Source of the DNA: Ctena decussata
Lineage: Eukaryota; Mollusca; Bivalvia; Lucinida; Lucinidae
Reading direction: 5' to 3'
Assembly (NCBI GenBank): GCA_963989385.1
Contig: OZ022506.1
Location: 8,950,841 to 9,014,840 of the forward strand
Length of the DNA: 64,000 nt
Every line of letters begins with the position of its first letter. Position 1 is the first letter of the stretch. Below, in pieces: positions 11,112-22,439 of this stretch. The notes under the pieces were generated by a model. The model did no database searches. It saw nothing but the letters and a program-made list of their open reading frames with translations, and had not been told where the DNA came from. The translations under genes and the position numbers were made by a program.

Positions 11112-11596
11112 CAGATAAGATAAGATAAGATATTTATTAGCCAATTATGGACCATTTTCCTGGTATAGAATCAACTATAAATTGCATGAACATACATATT
11201 ACAATAACAAATATTTTGTTTATTTTGGATAAAACATGTAAACACACAATAACGAATTATAGACTTAACCAATACACATTACCACTCACACCTTATAATC
11301 ACAGGACATCTGCACAATAATGCTCAGTCCAGTATGAAAATAACATCATTGAAACATATGTCGATGCTTATTTTAAAATGTAACACAGCTGTCTATGATA
11401 AGCAGATTATCAAAGTCGAGTACCCCTTTCATGAAATCCAATAGACCAGTTCAAAACTGCAACACATACTTTGCTCGGCAAGGTTCGCAAAATACAAATT
11501 GTTGAACTCGTCCAATATGAAATCACACAATGTTGAGCCAATAAAAGGTTCCCATCATAGACAGATGGTATGCGACAAATGAGAATATATATATTC
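11112..11596 (-). mobile_element. Retroelement 3' fragment splitting the transposase relic
   Basis: It interrupts the transposase between the regions encoding GVGSV and IWGGI. On the minus strand its 3' end reads AATAAATATC followed by several TTATC repeats. That is a poly-A signal plus short microsatellite tail, typical of some LINE clades. No RT motif is visible, so it is 5'-truncated or a SINE-like derivative. The exact ends are blurred by ATAT sequence. Confidence 0.65.
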
Positions 11597-12050
11597 TCAC
11601 GCTGCCAACACCAAAGTGGTTCGTCTGAAGGACACAGTCATCAGCATATCATTTACCTCCCCTACGGTAAGCCCTTTCACGGCCATATGTATGATCTTAA
11701 TTAAACTTTAACTCTTCTGTGATCCGCAAACGATGTCGACGCCAGTCACTCGGGCAACTCTATTTGCCCTTTTCAGAATATGTCCATGGACACATAAACA
11801 CATCTGTGAACACACCTGTAAAACACATACCGGCCTATGCCTAGCATTTAACTCATTACGAGCTGTATCTGCAGATATTCCATAACTCTTGATGTGACGG
11901 TGGCTGGAAGGAAGCTCTACTAACTGCGCTTACCGACTGGCAAGCGTTTATCAGATATGTGGCCTGGTTGCGCCTGTCGTTACTTAACCGAAGCATGCTG
12001 CTGAAGAAAAAAACAAACTGATTTTCGTATGTACAAGACGTTTGAGATTG
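11597..12050 (-). pseudogene. Tc1/mariner-type transposase, upstream part, decayed
   Basis: The minus strand contains ADDCVLQTNHFGVGSV, which matches the strand before the catalytic WGGI of Tc1-like transposases. Farther upstream, ELNARHRP and RANRVARV occur where the family has its linker and 'RVxWA' region. Several frame changes and stops are needed to join the pieces. Together with 10693-11111 it represents one former gene about 1 kb long. The N-terminal helix-turn-helix part is not convincingly recognisable. Confidence 0.7.
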
Positions 12051-12059
12051 CTTATACTG

Positions 12060-12810
12060 CAATACATCTCGTGATTTTGCAAGTGAAAATTGGAATAAGA
12101 CAAGTGGGTTATTTTATTTTAATACGGCCTATTGCATACAGCAACAACAACACGATAAAATACAGCGCAACAAACATTTTGTTTCTGGGTTGACTGAGGG
12201 TTAATCATTGTGTCCGTGATCTAGCACTTCTGTTACCTTTTAGATCACTTCTGGCGTTAAGTCTCCTTTGACAGTTTCTCAATATTTATTTGATATCTCA
12301 CCTAGCTACTTTTCATATTTCACGGACCAAAAAACGTTCGGTAATGATTCATGATTTGGAACGAACAAGTAACACAAAGAATAAAAAAATATAGCAAATT
12401 TCTTTTATATAAGTAATCAATATAATTTGCTGCACTGTTGCATCCGAACACTGTAAAAGCTACACCAAAATGCAGTAAGACGAGCCTCTTTAAGGTGGCC
12501 ATACAGCGCACGTGTTTAACGGCTCTACCGTTATCCTGTTCCCTCCCTTTTCATTTTGGATCTTCTCTTTGAAAACAGTTTTTGCTTCAGAAGAGCAAAC
12601 TTTTTTCTATAAGGAAAACTAATAAAATCTATACAAATTGCACTCTGAACAAGAACGAACAAACACCAAAGAAAAGAAAAATAGAAGACTCGGTTAAAAT
12701 GACTCTACTCAAGTAGAGTAGAGTAAGTCTGACAAGTAACGAAATGCGAAATACCAGCCACGTTAGCACTGGCTAGACTCTTTAAGACCCAGTGACGAAA
12801 TTTGCAAAAT
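12060..12810. other. No gene seen
   Basis: AT-rich sequence. The 63-codon minus ORF at 12320-12511 has no motif. Confidence 0.4.
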
Positions 12811-12879
12811 TTGCAAACAGCGTAGATCCTGATGCGGCGGCTCATCATGAGCCACCTCATCTAGATCTATACTGTTTGC
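12811..12879. repeat. Orphan hairpin related to the family T core
   Basis: TTGCAAACAGCGTAGATCC on the left and AGATCTATACTGTTTGC on the right surround GGCGGCTCATCATGAGCC. This matches the central hairpin of family T (7621-7691) in layout and sequence, but no GGGTA terminus is present. Confidence 0.7.
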
Positions 12880-13672
12880 CCTCTAGTCTTTGAATTCTCA
12901 ATATGAAATGTCTTGGACAAGGCATTTTTTTTTTTAATTTTGCAGTCGTAAATTTTGTATTCTGCTTTTTGGTACTTAAAGTGTTAAGCAGAACTCGTGT
13001 GTCAAAACGACTTTAAATGAACTCAATGATCTCAAAGTACCAGAAAATTTAATCTGCACCATTATGATATACGGGGTGACGTTTTTTCGGTCGCCTCAGG
13101 GCACACAACGAGCTCCAGTGAAGGTCAATAAGTTCTGAATACTAGTCAGATCCTTTAAAAGCAAAGAAAAAATAGAAAGACTGCATTCTCCCCCTAGCGT
13201 TGACCAAAAAAGTTTGAAAATTGCAAGAATGGGCTTCATGAAAGCAAAGAAAAAACAAATTAATAACTGCACTTTGGTGAAGTTATGCGATCCGATAAAG
13301 TGCTTTTGACAAACGTTGGTGTAAACAAGGCCCGCACCACTGAAAGGGGAAACAGGTATTTACCTGACTAGTTAGGACGTATGTCCATATGGTACTTGTT
13401 ATAATCTTACAAACATACAACGAGTCTATGCAGCTGAGTGGTTGAAGTTACCAACTTCTGATCCAATATGGTGTTTGAACCTACGATATCCGTGAAGTAG
13501 AATATGCACCGAAGCCGTTAGTCCACCGCGCTATGTCTCTGCATGTCATTATCCCAGTGGATGCTCAAACTTTAAACAACATCGAGGTCGAAAAGCTGAA
13601 CAAGAAGAAACAATAAGGAACAAAATTAAAGACGAAGGAAGTTGAAGCTCTGTAGAAAAAATGCAACCTTAA

Positions 13673-13705
<33 letters not shown>

Positions 13706-14042
13706 CTCCTCGGTTTATATTGCAATACTGTAAACAAACTCACACTGTCGCCCTTTACTCACTCGGCCACGTATGCAGTGTCTCACAGAGGTAATATTTG
13801 ATAGTGATTTCGTAACCAGCGGATAATTGCCTGAGTCCCGCTCACTGCCTGTTTTACATATTATCCTTAAATGGGCAAGCTAGACTATTTGCGCGGGAAA
13901 CAAATTATCTTTGGGTGACAGTAGTATAACATGAGCTAGAATTTGCAATCAACGAAGCATATTACATTTAAAAATTTCACGGAGTTAGGACATTAACAAG
14001 TCAAACAAGAGTTGTCTGGGTGAACTTCCCAAACCAAGTTTG
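12880..14042. other. No gene seen; weak tRNA-like patch
   Basis: An (AAT)n tract sits at 13672-13705. Around 13428-13500, GAGTGGTTGAAG and GGTGTTTGAACC could be decayed A- and B-boxes of an old SINE; this is weak. Nothing else is supported. Confidence 0.4.
13672..13705. repeat. (AAT)n microsatellite
   Basis: About 11 uninterrupted AAT units. Confidence 0.95.
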
Positions 14043-14108
14043 CTTTTAACAATGATACCATCCGATAAAAACTGTGTTTCAATTATTATTTTAACCACAG
14101 CAGCCACA

Positions 14109-14296
14109 TCACACCGGGTAGGCGGCAATCGAAAACGCTCATGCAGTCGAAGAACGCGGAGCAAAAACCATTAGAAAAAGAGTTTTCGATTGCAAATTGT
14201 TTCGCCAATTTGTAATCGAAAAATCTGTTTCTAACGTTTTTTGATCCGCGTTAATCGATTATTAAGACGTTTTCGATTGTCGCCTACCCGGTGTGA
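14109..14296. mobile_element. Short TIR element (TCACACCGGGTAGGCG ends), unit 1
   Basis: The left end TCACACCGGGTAGGCGGCAA is the inverse of the right end GTCGCCTACCCGGTGTGA. The inverted match continues through ATCGAAAACG, giving terminal repeats of about 29 bp. The interior repeats AATCGA / TCGATT motifs. The same element lies at 24143-24312, so it predates the duplication. It has no coding capacity, and the target duplication is unclear. Confidence 0.8.
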
Positions 14297-14302
14297 CATT
14301 GT

Positions 14303-14887
14303 TTTTTTTTTTGTTTTTTTTTGGTCAAAGTGTTTCCCCATTTTCATCCTCACGGAGCATGTGCTACGGTGCACAAAGTCGGTGCCTGGGGGGGGGCATG
14401 CTGTTTGGACATTGGTTTCCGCCACATGTTTCTCTGTACCTGACTGTGCCACTTTTGGTAAATTCATGTGCCGTGTGGCTGAGGAGGGGGTAACCATTGA
14501 TTTCATTGCGTCGTTTTTGGGAAGCGACTGTACTGGCAACATGGATGCAGTGCCACGTAAGTAAAAAGTAATATTCAATGCTCGCTGTAATTTTTTTTTT
14601 TTTTTTGGTCAAAGTGTTTCCCCGTTTTCATCCTCACGGAGCATGTGTTACGGTGCACAAAGTCGGTGCTGGGAGGGGGGGGGGGGCATGCTGTTTGGAC
14701 ATTGGTTTCCGCCACATGTTTCTCTGTACCTGACTGTGCCACTTTTGGTAAATTCATGTGCCGTGTGGCTGAGGAGAAGGAAACCATTGATTTCATTGTG
14801 TCGTTTTTGGAAGCGACTGTACTGGCACCATGGATGCAGTGCCACGTAAGTAAAAAGTAATATTCAATGCTCGCTGTAATTTTTTTT
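14303..14887 (+). repeat. Two tandem copies of a ~284 bp exon-like segment
   Basis: Each copy begins with poly-T then GGTCAAAGTGTTTCCCC (14323, 14607) and ends CCACGTAAGTAAAAAGTAAT. In between there is an open frame with VWTLVSATCFSVPDC and ATFGKFMCRVAEE in both copies. A polypyrimidine tract plus AG before the open frame and GTAAGT after it resemble exon borders. G-runs of different length shift the first part, and the copies diverge in frame near their ends. I do not recognise the protein. Retrotransposon origin is equally possible. Confidence 0.6.
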
Positions 14888-15100
14888 AACTGCTTTTTAT
14901 TAGCATATTTGGTCAGCTGTGATAAGATAAGATAAATCTATATGTAATGTATGATGTACATAGTCTCTCATAATTCTGTACAGAATGGTTTGGTGTATTT
15001 TTATATGTCTGTATATAAACATGTATGTACTGTGATGTTGTACACCAAAATGAGACTTTAATAAACTAATAAACGTATTAAACTCAAAAAAAATTAAAAA
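14304..15100 (+). mobile_element. 797 bp insertion present only in duplication unit 1
   Basis: It is flanked by ATTGTT (14298-14303 and 15101-15106), while unit 2 has a single ATTGTT at 24314-24319. The right end has AATAAACTAATAAACG, then an A-rich tail, as in a retroposed sequence. The left part is poly-T plus two tandem copies of a ~284 bp segment. Overlapping ORFs of 65-115 codons on both strands all come from the tandem segment. The poly-T start opposite a poly-A end may mean two joined fragments. Confidence 0.75.
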
Positions 15101-16443
15101 ATTGTTGAGTCTTGAAAATCACTAATTTACGTCTCAAATCCTTCGCATGGAGCATGTTTATCCAAGGTTCCATACGACGAGTCAAATAGTCTAGCATGCC
15201 CTTGCAAGTTCTTCCAAAAAAACTAGAAAATGCATGCCGTTTATATTTTACTATCGCCACCCAAACACTTATAATTATACGACGTATGAAAGTGTTTTGT
15301 GGAAAAATAAACAATTGGCTGATATTGCACTGACGTCTCTATACCCTTAAGAGTAACTTTTTTTCAGAAGGCAAATATTAAAGTACAGACAACCACAACT
15401 GTTAGCAAAATAATTAGCAGCTTGCTCCGCAGTTATTTATACGCGTGTTTACCGATAGAAATCATACAATATAATGGCAAACTGTCAATGCAGTCTCTTG
15501 AGGTAATGCAAATCCGATGACGTCTGTTTCCTCTGCATAATTAGCTGTTTGCTCTGAATGGATTTTTTTTTATGTATGAAAATTTGCACGCGGTATGTTA
15601 AACGAAATATATATGACATGGCGCACTACTTGTACTAGATGTTTTATGTAGATTTAAAACAAGCTTTGTCTACTTACATTTAAATGGCTGGTTGCGCTTG
15701 GATTAATTGTCCATTTGAGACTATATCGAGCCGCCTTCCAATGTGAATAATGAAGAAAGAAAGAGAGGACAGATAAGAGTAAGTAATAACAAAATCCCCA
15801 TGCACTAAGCACCTGCTTCAAGCACAGCCGGTCCCTGACCTACTTTTCCCTAAATTAATAGGAAGGCCCTGACGACCCCAATCCTACCACCCTGTAATTG
15901 CACATAGACCATTTTCAAATGACATATTCTGCACCAAATAACTTGCATACATAAAGTCGGGTAGCATTGCAAGGATGTACAGTAAAATAAATGGTTCCGA
16001 GTATATATATCAGCACGAACAGGCAAAAAGTGAGGCGGCTAGAAAAGCATAAAGTTTTGGAGAATTTTAACTAGTTTTTCATACTCATCTAAAAGTGTTA
16101 ATAAATTCCAGGTTTCCAGCAAAAAGCACAAACAACAACATTACTCAATAAGGAATATAACATGCAGGGACAAAACTAAACACAAAAAGAAGTATTTCTT
16201 TAAACCTCTGTATTTATCGCCAATTTTTCAACATGGAATGGTATTTTTTGACTTCCTGTTGGTTTTCCCAGGACGACGAAGCGTAGCTGAAAGGTGGAGC
16301 AACGTATTTCCATTAGGTGTTTAAGATTAATATAAACGAGTTGCTCCCAACTTAAAAATCCCTATTTACATGTAATTCAGATGGGTGGGTATACTGCATA
16401 GTTTCCGACCATTGTTTCAAAGGGAAACAAATTATGACATCCT

Positions 16444-17101
16444 GTTTGGTTTCCTGGACAAAGAGGCTCTTTCAAAATGATCTACTTTTAAAAGGACAAA
16501 AATGCGTCCAGGAGCGGTGTTTCTTTCCTTAAAGAGTTGACTTCGATTGAAAATGCAGGCGAACATAAAAATATTGTTTTTTCTCTTTCGAAGAAAGCGT
16601 ACCTTTTTGTCTTACATACAAACTAAACTTACACAGAGGGATCGAAACGGAAGAGCAGTCTTATGGCAAATTTTACAAAAGGAACAATACGGATCACTTC
16701 GTTACTTCGTTTGTAGCTTTGAGAATCGAGTGCTCCATAAACTGGCGCTACTGGGGCGTGAAAATCCTTACAAGGCCATGATTTTCGTACTGGTATATGT
16801 TTTTTGTTACCAAGGGCAACCTATTTAGATTTTTATTTTAATTTTCTTCCATGGGCGACAGCACTCTCAAAAATGAGATCTAATTCTAAAGAAAGGAGTT
16901 TGCTCCATATGTGAGAAAATCATTTTCTATAAAGGTTTAACGCTTTTGGCAAGAAGACAAAAAAGAATCTGAAAGGGTAGTTAGCCGTAAAACTTAACCC
17001 AGTCAACTTAAGCTAGTTTAGCTGTTTCACGGCATGTTGATTGTGGTTTCCAAAAGAGCACCTGCTCACGTATACAACAAAACGGTACGCTCTTGCTTGC
17101 T
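16444..17101. other. Unit 1 segment without counterpart in unit 2
   Basis: It sits between the two conserved blocks of the duplication; unit 2 has an unrelated 2.05 kb here (26221-28267). The 93-codon plus ORF at 16547-16828 has no recognisable motif. It may be an ancestral segment lost from unit 2. Confidence 0.5.
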
Positions 17102-17192
17102 ATTAGCCGACAAGACTTCACACATGGCATTTGCTTAACAGTTTGTCCCTGCAAATGGTGGCAATTTGACATCACCAGTAAGAAAAATAAAT

Positions 17193-17435
17193 GAGTCGCG
17201 CCACGAGAAAACCCACAAAGTGGCATGAGCGCCCAATAAAGACTCAGATCAGCCTGGGCATTCTCCTAGTGTGATCATAGTCATCGCTGTGCGCTTATAT
17301 GGTAGCTTAGGGTCTAAACTAGCTCCATGAAGACTCGAAAACTCTGATCAGACTGGACAGATGCCCAGACTGAGGTCGACCTGAATCTTTGCTGGGCACA
17401 CATGCCACTTTATTGGTTTTCTCATGTCGTGGCTC
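17193..17435. mobile_element. Family G MITE specific to unit 1, AAAT target duplication
   Basis: The ends are GAGTCGCGCCACGAG and CTCATGTCGTGGCTC, with AAAT at 17189-17192 and 17436-17439. The corresponding site in unit 2 (near 28352-28362) is empty and reads AATAAAATGCAAATG with one AAAT. This fixes the element boundaries and a 4 bp duplication. The insertion occurred after the duplication, or was lost precisely from unit 2. Confidence 0.92.
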
Positions 17436-17863
17436 AAATGCAAATGACGGTCTTTCTTCTGCTTTGTTTGGAATTTTCTGTCTTGAAATTGTACGGAATG
17501 TGCCCATTTGGTCTTTCGCACCCCAAGTACTACAGTATTCGGTCTGTTGATTCTCTTGGGTGAAAACAAACTCTTACAAACATATCTCGTAGGTTCCACG
17601 CAATTGCAACTATAATCAGAATTTATATCATGGGCACGCTATTCAGCAAGTGGTTGAAAACATGGATGACATTGTGACGTATACATCGAAAGCAAGAAAT
17701 CTAAAACAAACCACGTATACATTTTGCCTTCCTTCTTGAAGTGGGCTACTTTGAAACGAAAAATACAGAAAGAAATTCAGTTTTCCTTTATATGTAAGAC
17801 TTGATCACTCTGCTCTGGCACAATAATGTAAACACAAAACAGCTCATTGGGAATTTCGTATTT

Positions 17864-18099
17864 GAGCCGCGACACGAGAAAACCAACAATGTGGCCGTGC
17901 GCCCAGCGCAGACTCAGATCAGCCTGGGCATCCGCCCAATCTGATCAGAGTCCTCGCTATCCGCATGGAGGTAGCTTAGACCCTAAGCTACCATCTGGAA
18001 ACTTAATAATGAGTCTGGTCAAACTTGGCGGATGCCCAGAATGATCTGAGTCTGCGCTGGGCGCACAACCACATTGTTGGTTTACTCGTGTCGCGGCTC
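17864..18099. mobile_element. Family G MITE, unit 1 (shared copy)
   Basis: Full length, ends GAGCCGCGACACGAG and CTCGTGTCGCGGCTC, flanked by ATTT at 17860-17863 and 18100-18103. The orthologous position in unit 2 holds the same insertion (28782-29017), so it is older than the duplication. Confidence 0.93.
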
Positions 18100-18429
18100 A
18101 TTTATTTAATATTGAGATAGTCCAATAAGTTGAATGCCCTATAAATTGTTCTCTGGAGTTATAAAGTAGACAATGAGTCTCTAACCCGTTGATTTAATCT
18201 CTAAACATGATCATTAAATCTTAAAGTCGGATATAAGATTGTACGTTCTGACAGATCCAATTATCAGACCTGCTCCTGATTCGAGTCATATAACACAATT
18301 TGCTGATGCATGGGTTGCTGACATTTACGTGCTAAGACTATATACGGTCATTGAATTTTGTTGAGCTGGACATGAAATGTAATTGAACGGTAAACTCAGA
18401 CTTTTTGACGGCACCAATTACAGCAATTT

Positions 18430-18890
18430 AGACGGTTGGCGTCCGACACCCGTTCCGGGTCGTCTTGGGGCTGGCTTACCGTGGTTAAATGGTGGGTTTC
18501 CTCTGCTCCGGAATTTTAGTGAGTTCTCATGTTTGTTTTATTTTAGTTTTATTTTTTATTTAAATGTTTCTGAAATGCACATATGAGCTACAAATCTTCT
18601 GCGCAAACCGAACAACTAATCATCTGATGAACCAAAGCAGAACCAAGTCGATCGCAAACCAGTCAAGTCTCTACCCTAGTAATAACTTTGCTGGCCGTCC
18701 CAAGGCGGCACTTCTTCTTGATTACTTTATGTGTTGTTTGTTGCTTTGTCTATTATTAATATATTGTTTGTGATTTTAAGGCTAGCAAGGTGACATGGAA
18801 AATGGCTGTTCTCATGGCTGCCGCTGATGATGCCTTTAGAGTGTCTACTTGGATGGGATCTGGGATTGAACTGTGTCAGTTCCTGTGACA
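18430..18890 (+). mobile_element. RT-element 3' region, unit 1
   Basis: It contains GGTTGGCGTCCGACACCCG, GCTGGCCGTCCCAAGGCGGC and GAACTGTGTCAGTTCCTGTG in the family order. It is a variant subfamily shared with 29350-29818 and with 47941-49320. No ORF tail is retained. Confidence 0.7.
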
Positions 18891-19390
18891 TTTCCTACCT
18901 ACGTCTGATATGTCATTGTCATGGCATCAACCCCATCACAGATTATATTAATCGTACACACATTTAAACGCTGACATAATGGTTTATTTGCCATATGACT
19001 GGTATAACGACATTGTATATAGTACTGTCTTGTAACCATGTAGCTAGTCTTAAATAAAATATTATTTAAACCAGGGGAGGCAAACATGCAATTGGTTTAA
19101 ATTGCTCCCCTTATGGCCCCTTATAGCAACAATAGGCTAATAAAGATGAACTGCAACAGATCTAAAATTCTTGCAGTGAAAATCATCAAGAAATCACATC
19201 TAGGCAATTTAATATTTATAAACCTTTTTATATGAATTGTATCGTGAGAACAACTATCGTGCGGTATATCTGCACTGCAGATAATACTGAGACCAGCATG
19301 CGAGACCACATCTGCGCAGCCAGACCAGAGCGTCAACAATCTATGGAACCTAAAGAGTTTATTACATTAGACTATGATAACTTAAAGAGA

Positions 19391-19615
19391 GTGCCGCGAC
19401 ATAAACAAATCAACGAAGTGGCTTGAGCGCCATGCAAAGACACACCAGCCCACCCAGTCTGATCATAGTCTTCGCTGTTGGTTGTGCGCTGGAAGGGTCA
19501 AAGCTAGCTTCATGCGGACAGCGAAGACCTTTATTAGACCGGGATGATGCCAAGGCCGATCTGACTCTTCGCTGGGCGCACATGCGACTTTGTTGGTTTT
19601 GTCGTGTCACGGCTC
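19391..19615. mobile_element. Family G MITE, unit 1 (shared, diverged subfamily)
   Basis: It starts GTGCCGCGACATAAACAAAT and ends GTCGTGTCACGGCTC. The interior differs from other copies (GCGCTGGAAGGGTCAAAGC, GATGCCAAGGCCGATCTGAC). The unit 2 counterpart is 30411-30638. Flanking duplications are no longer visible. Confidence 0.85.
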
Positions 19616-19765
19616 AAGTACTGTAATAGGGAAACGTCAATATATTGCGTCACCGGTAATGCAAAATTGAAGACACCTGCTTCCGTTGTCTCGTAATATG
19701 TTGCTTTCAAAAGTGCTAATATTTGTACTTGTGATATGTCGAGAACTGCACGTAGTTCATGTCCG

Positions 19766-19901
19766 GAGGTTATAAAACTTGAGTACTTTCTCAAACTTAA
19801 AATAAAGCACACTGATTGGCTGCTTCCGAGCACATGCTCGGAAGCAGCCAATCAGTGTGCTTTATTTTGAGTTTGAGAATATTCTCAAGTTTTATAACCT
19901 C
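19766..19901. repeat. Palindromic element P, unit 1
   Basis: A near-perfect 136 bp inverted repeat. It begins GAGGTTATAAAACTTGAG, passes AATAAAGCACACTGATTGGC and folds at GAGCACATGCTC. Further copies are at 30788-30951 and 60568-60703. It has no coding capacity. Overlapping ORFs on either strand (19534-19851) read through one arm. Confidence 0.9.
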
Positions 19902-20338
19902 GAACCCATGTCTTGGTAGACAGTATCGTTTTTGTTCAGCTATAAAACGGGGATTCCCCTCTCTGGAATAACCCCAAATATCCTAATCATTCTTATGAAT
20001 CTGTAGTATAAGGCGAGTGTTTCCGTTTACAATACAAACCCGAAAATCTAGAACCGTGTAATTCTTAATTTGTCTTATTACACGGAAATAAAGGATTTCT
20101 ATGCTTAAGGTGTGAGTTTTTCCCATAATTAAAGTTATACGGATCACTGAATTTTGCTTTGCATTTATGACTTTGACATGTAACTTGCGTGGCAAATGAA
20201 TTTTCAAGTGTTTGTGTCAATGTTAGCACGTTAAACATACGTTTACGTTGACGTCATTGTTGAGATTAATTGTAAATTATCCTCAAACTGATCGTTAAAA
20301 CAATGACTTATTGTATGCATTTCACTTTTTTGCTTACA

Positions 20339-21354
20339 AGATACAAGAAACAAGAAAATTTATTTTAAGTCGGTTTTAGCATAACAATTAACATTAGCTA
20401 CACAGATTAAGCTACTTTCCGACATAACAAGAGTATAACAATAACAAGAGTAAAAAAGCTGCAAGAAAAGAAAACATTTAAAATTAAATTTTACATTTAA
20501 GAACGTAACATACATATAAGCAGGCATTTTATAAAAATTTACTAAGCATAATTACAGACATGCTAAATTTATCATCCTATTTATTATTTATGTAAAACAT
20601 TTTCATTAAGAATACAATTCTGACAAAACTTAAGATTTGAGAAAAAAATAAAGATCTTTAAAAGTTAAAATACATACTTTACAAGTTTTGTGTGGTTTCT
20701 TTTTGAACATTAGAAAATTCTAAAAACTTATCACTGAACTTCTGATTTGTTGAGAAAACCACTCTTGTAGTAGCCTTAGGTCGAAAGAGGAGCGAAACAC
20801 TATCAAATAAGATTCCAAAGAGCCTTATTTCGAAATGAAAATTTTTCCAAGACTTTAAAAGCAAATATAGTTTTAAAATGAAATGAAACAGATACTGAGG
20901 CAGCCCATAGAAACCGTCTGTAGTGGAAACTGATGAGCCAACCTGGCTGTAAATATCATTGCCACCACAGGCGAGAACCTCCAGGCATGTTACTGTTATC
21001 ATAATTTATTAGGTTTATAAAATTTGATTACAAGTAGGCTTGAAGATGATTTCAGACAAAAGTAAGTTGTGAAAAAAGTGGCAGTTTAGCAAAAGAAAAT
21101 CAATTAAACGGTAAGATTATAAAAAATGAGGTTTGATGAGAAAAGAAAAAATGTTTGTACTGTGTTACAGACTAAATCACATGTATGTTTAACATCACAA
21201 CATGCAGGTTAATACCAGTTAAGGTAAAACTCAGGTAAGACAGTAATTTATAAATAAAATGGATCATGGAGAGGGATCGTGCATATTTGACTTATTTATG
21301 AAAAAATATTTTCACACTAATCAAGCATTTATAAAGAAGTACAATACTATATAA
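20339..21354 (-). mobile_element. 5'-truncated LINE-like insertion specific to unit 1
   Basis: It is a 1016 bp insertion flanked by GCTTACA (20332-20338 and 21355-21361). Unit 2 has a single GCTTACA near 31975, so the empty site is in the window. On the minus strand the 3' end is AATAAATTTTCTTGTTTCTT followed by GTATCT, a poly-A signal with a short microsatellite tail. The longest ORF, 107 codons at 20679-21002 minus (motifs LACGGNDIYSQVGSS, RPKATTRVV), lacks RT motifs. Clade unknown. Confidence 0.85.
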
Positions 21355-22439
21355 GCTTACATTACTTATATAGCAGACAACACTGAATAGTTTCGTCTAT
21401 ATGTATGCGACCTTGACCGCATTTCCAGGTCATTGTACACTATTTAAACCTTTAAGATCACAGTGCTGCTTTTGACAATTCTTCTTCTTTTGCTTACTGA
21501 GTATCGTCCCCCACCCCTGTGACCCAGCTTCCCCCTCATTCATATAGCATACCTGCCATGCACAAGTCTGCTGCATAAAGAAAATGCTGGTCCCGAGGGG
21601 AAACATACTTGTATTTTATTTATAGTGAAGCGTTTTCTTTTGGCCGTTTTGACCGGAAGTGTAACTATGGTTTTGCAAGTTTAAATGATAATCAGGTGTA
21701 ACAAGAATAAAATCGTGCTTTGTATTGTGTTATGCGTGTATTAAGCATGCATTTATGAAAAAAATATGGAATGAATGACTGACTTCAATATTTTCATTAC
21801 CTCAAAAATGAGGTATGCGAAAACCTTGAAATTAGGGTAGGTAAGGTCGGCCTGGATTATCTCCCCATGTCTTCGGGTCTGAATCACAAATGATCTGATT
21901 TCATACGGTTTACACATTTGTGGAAGCTCTGCTATGAAAAATGTGCACACTTTATACATTTGAAAATCCGAACCTGTCGTGCCGGTCTAATGGGGAAAAT
22001 CCTCGCCTTAAGCATAGACGTCCTTTTCGGGATTGATCCGGAAAGAGCTTTTATCGTACCATTTTTTTCGACCTTTTTGCGAAAAATATAGGAGTACACG
22101 TCGGGATTTCAAACGAAATGTCTGCATGCCTGTAAATTTGAATAGCTGATTAGACAAGAATACATTACATATTTTTTTTAAGTTTCCATGTCATAATTTC
22201 GATTGCACAAGTTTTATTTCCCAAGTTCTCAGGATGCGATCGTAAAGTTTACCTCGTCATTGAGATAAGATAGTGTCGAAATTGTGTTATCTATGAAATT
22301 TTGTATACGAAATCGGAAGGTAGATAACTCAGACACTGGGAATATTTACGGAACTTGACAGTATTATTTTTTTGCCTGTATGTGCAGTTATCTATACAAC
22401 GCCATAAAACACTGATCATTATGAGACACATTGCAAACT

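Noticed and set aside
13428..13500. SINE or tRNA pseudogene
   Set aside because: Only weak A-box and B-box resemblance; no tail, no duplication and no second copy.
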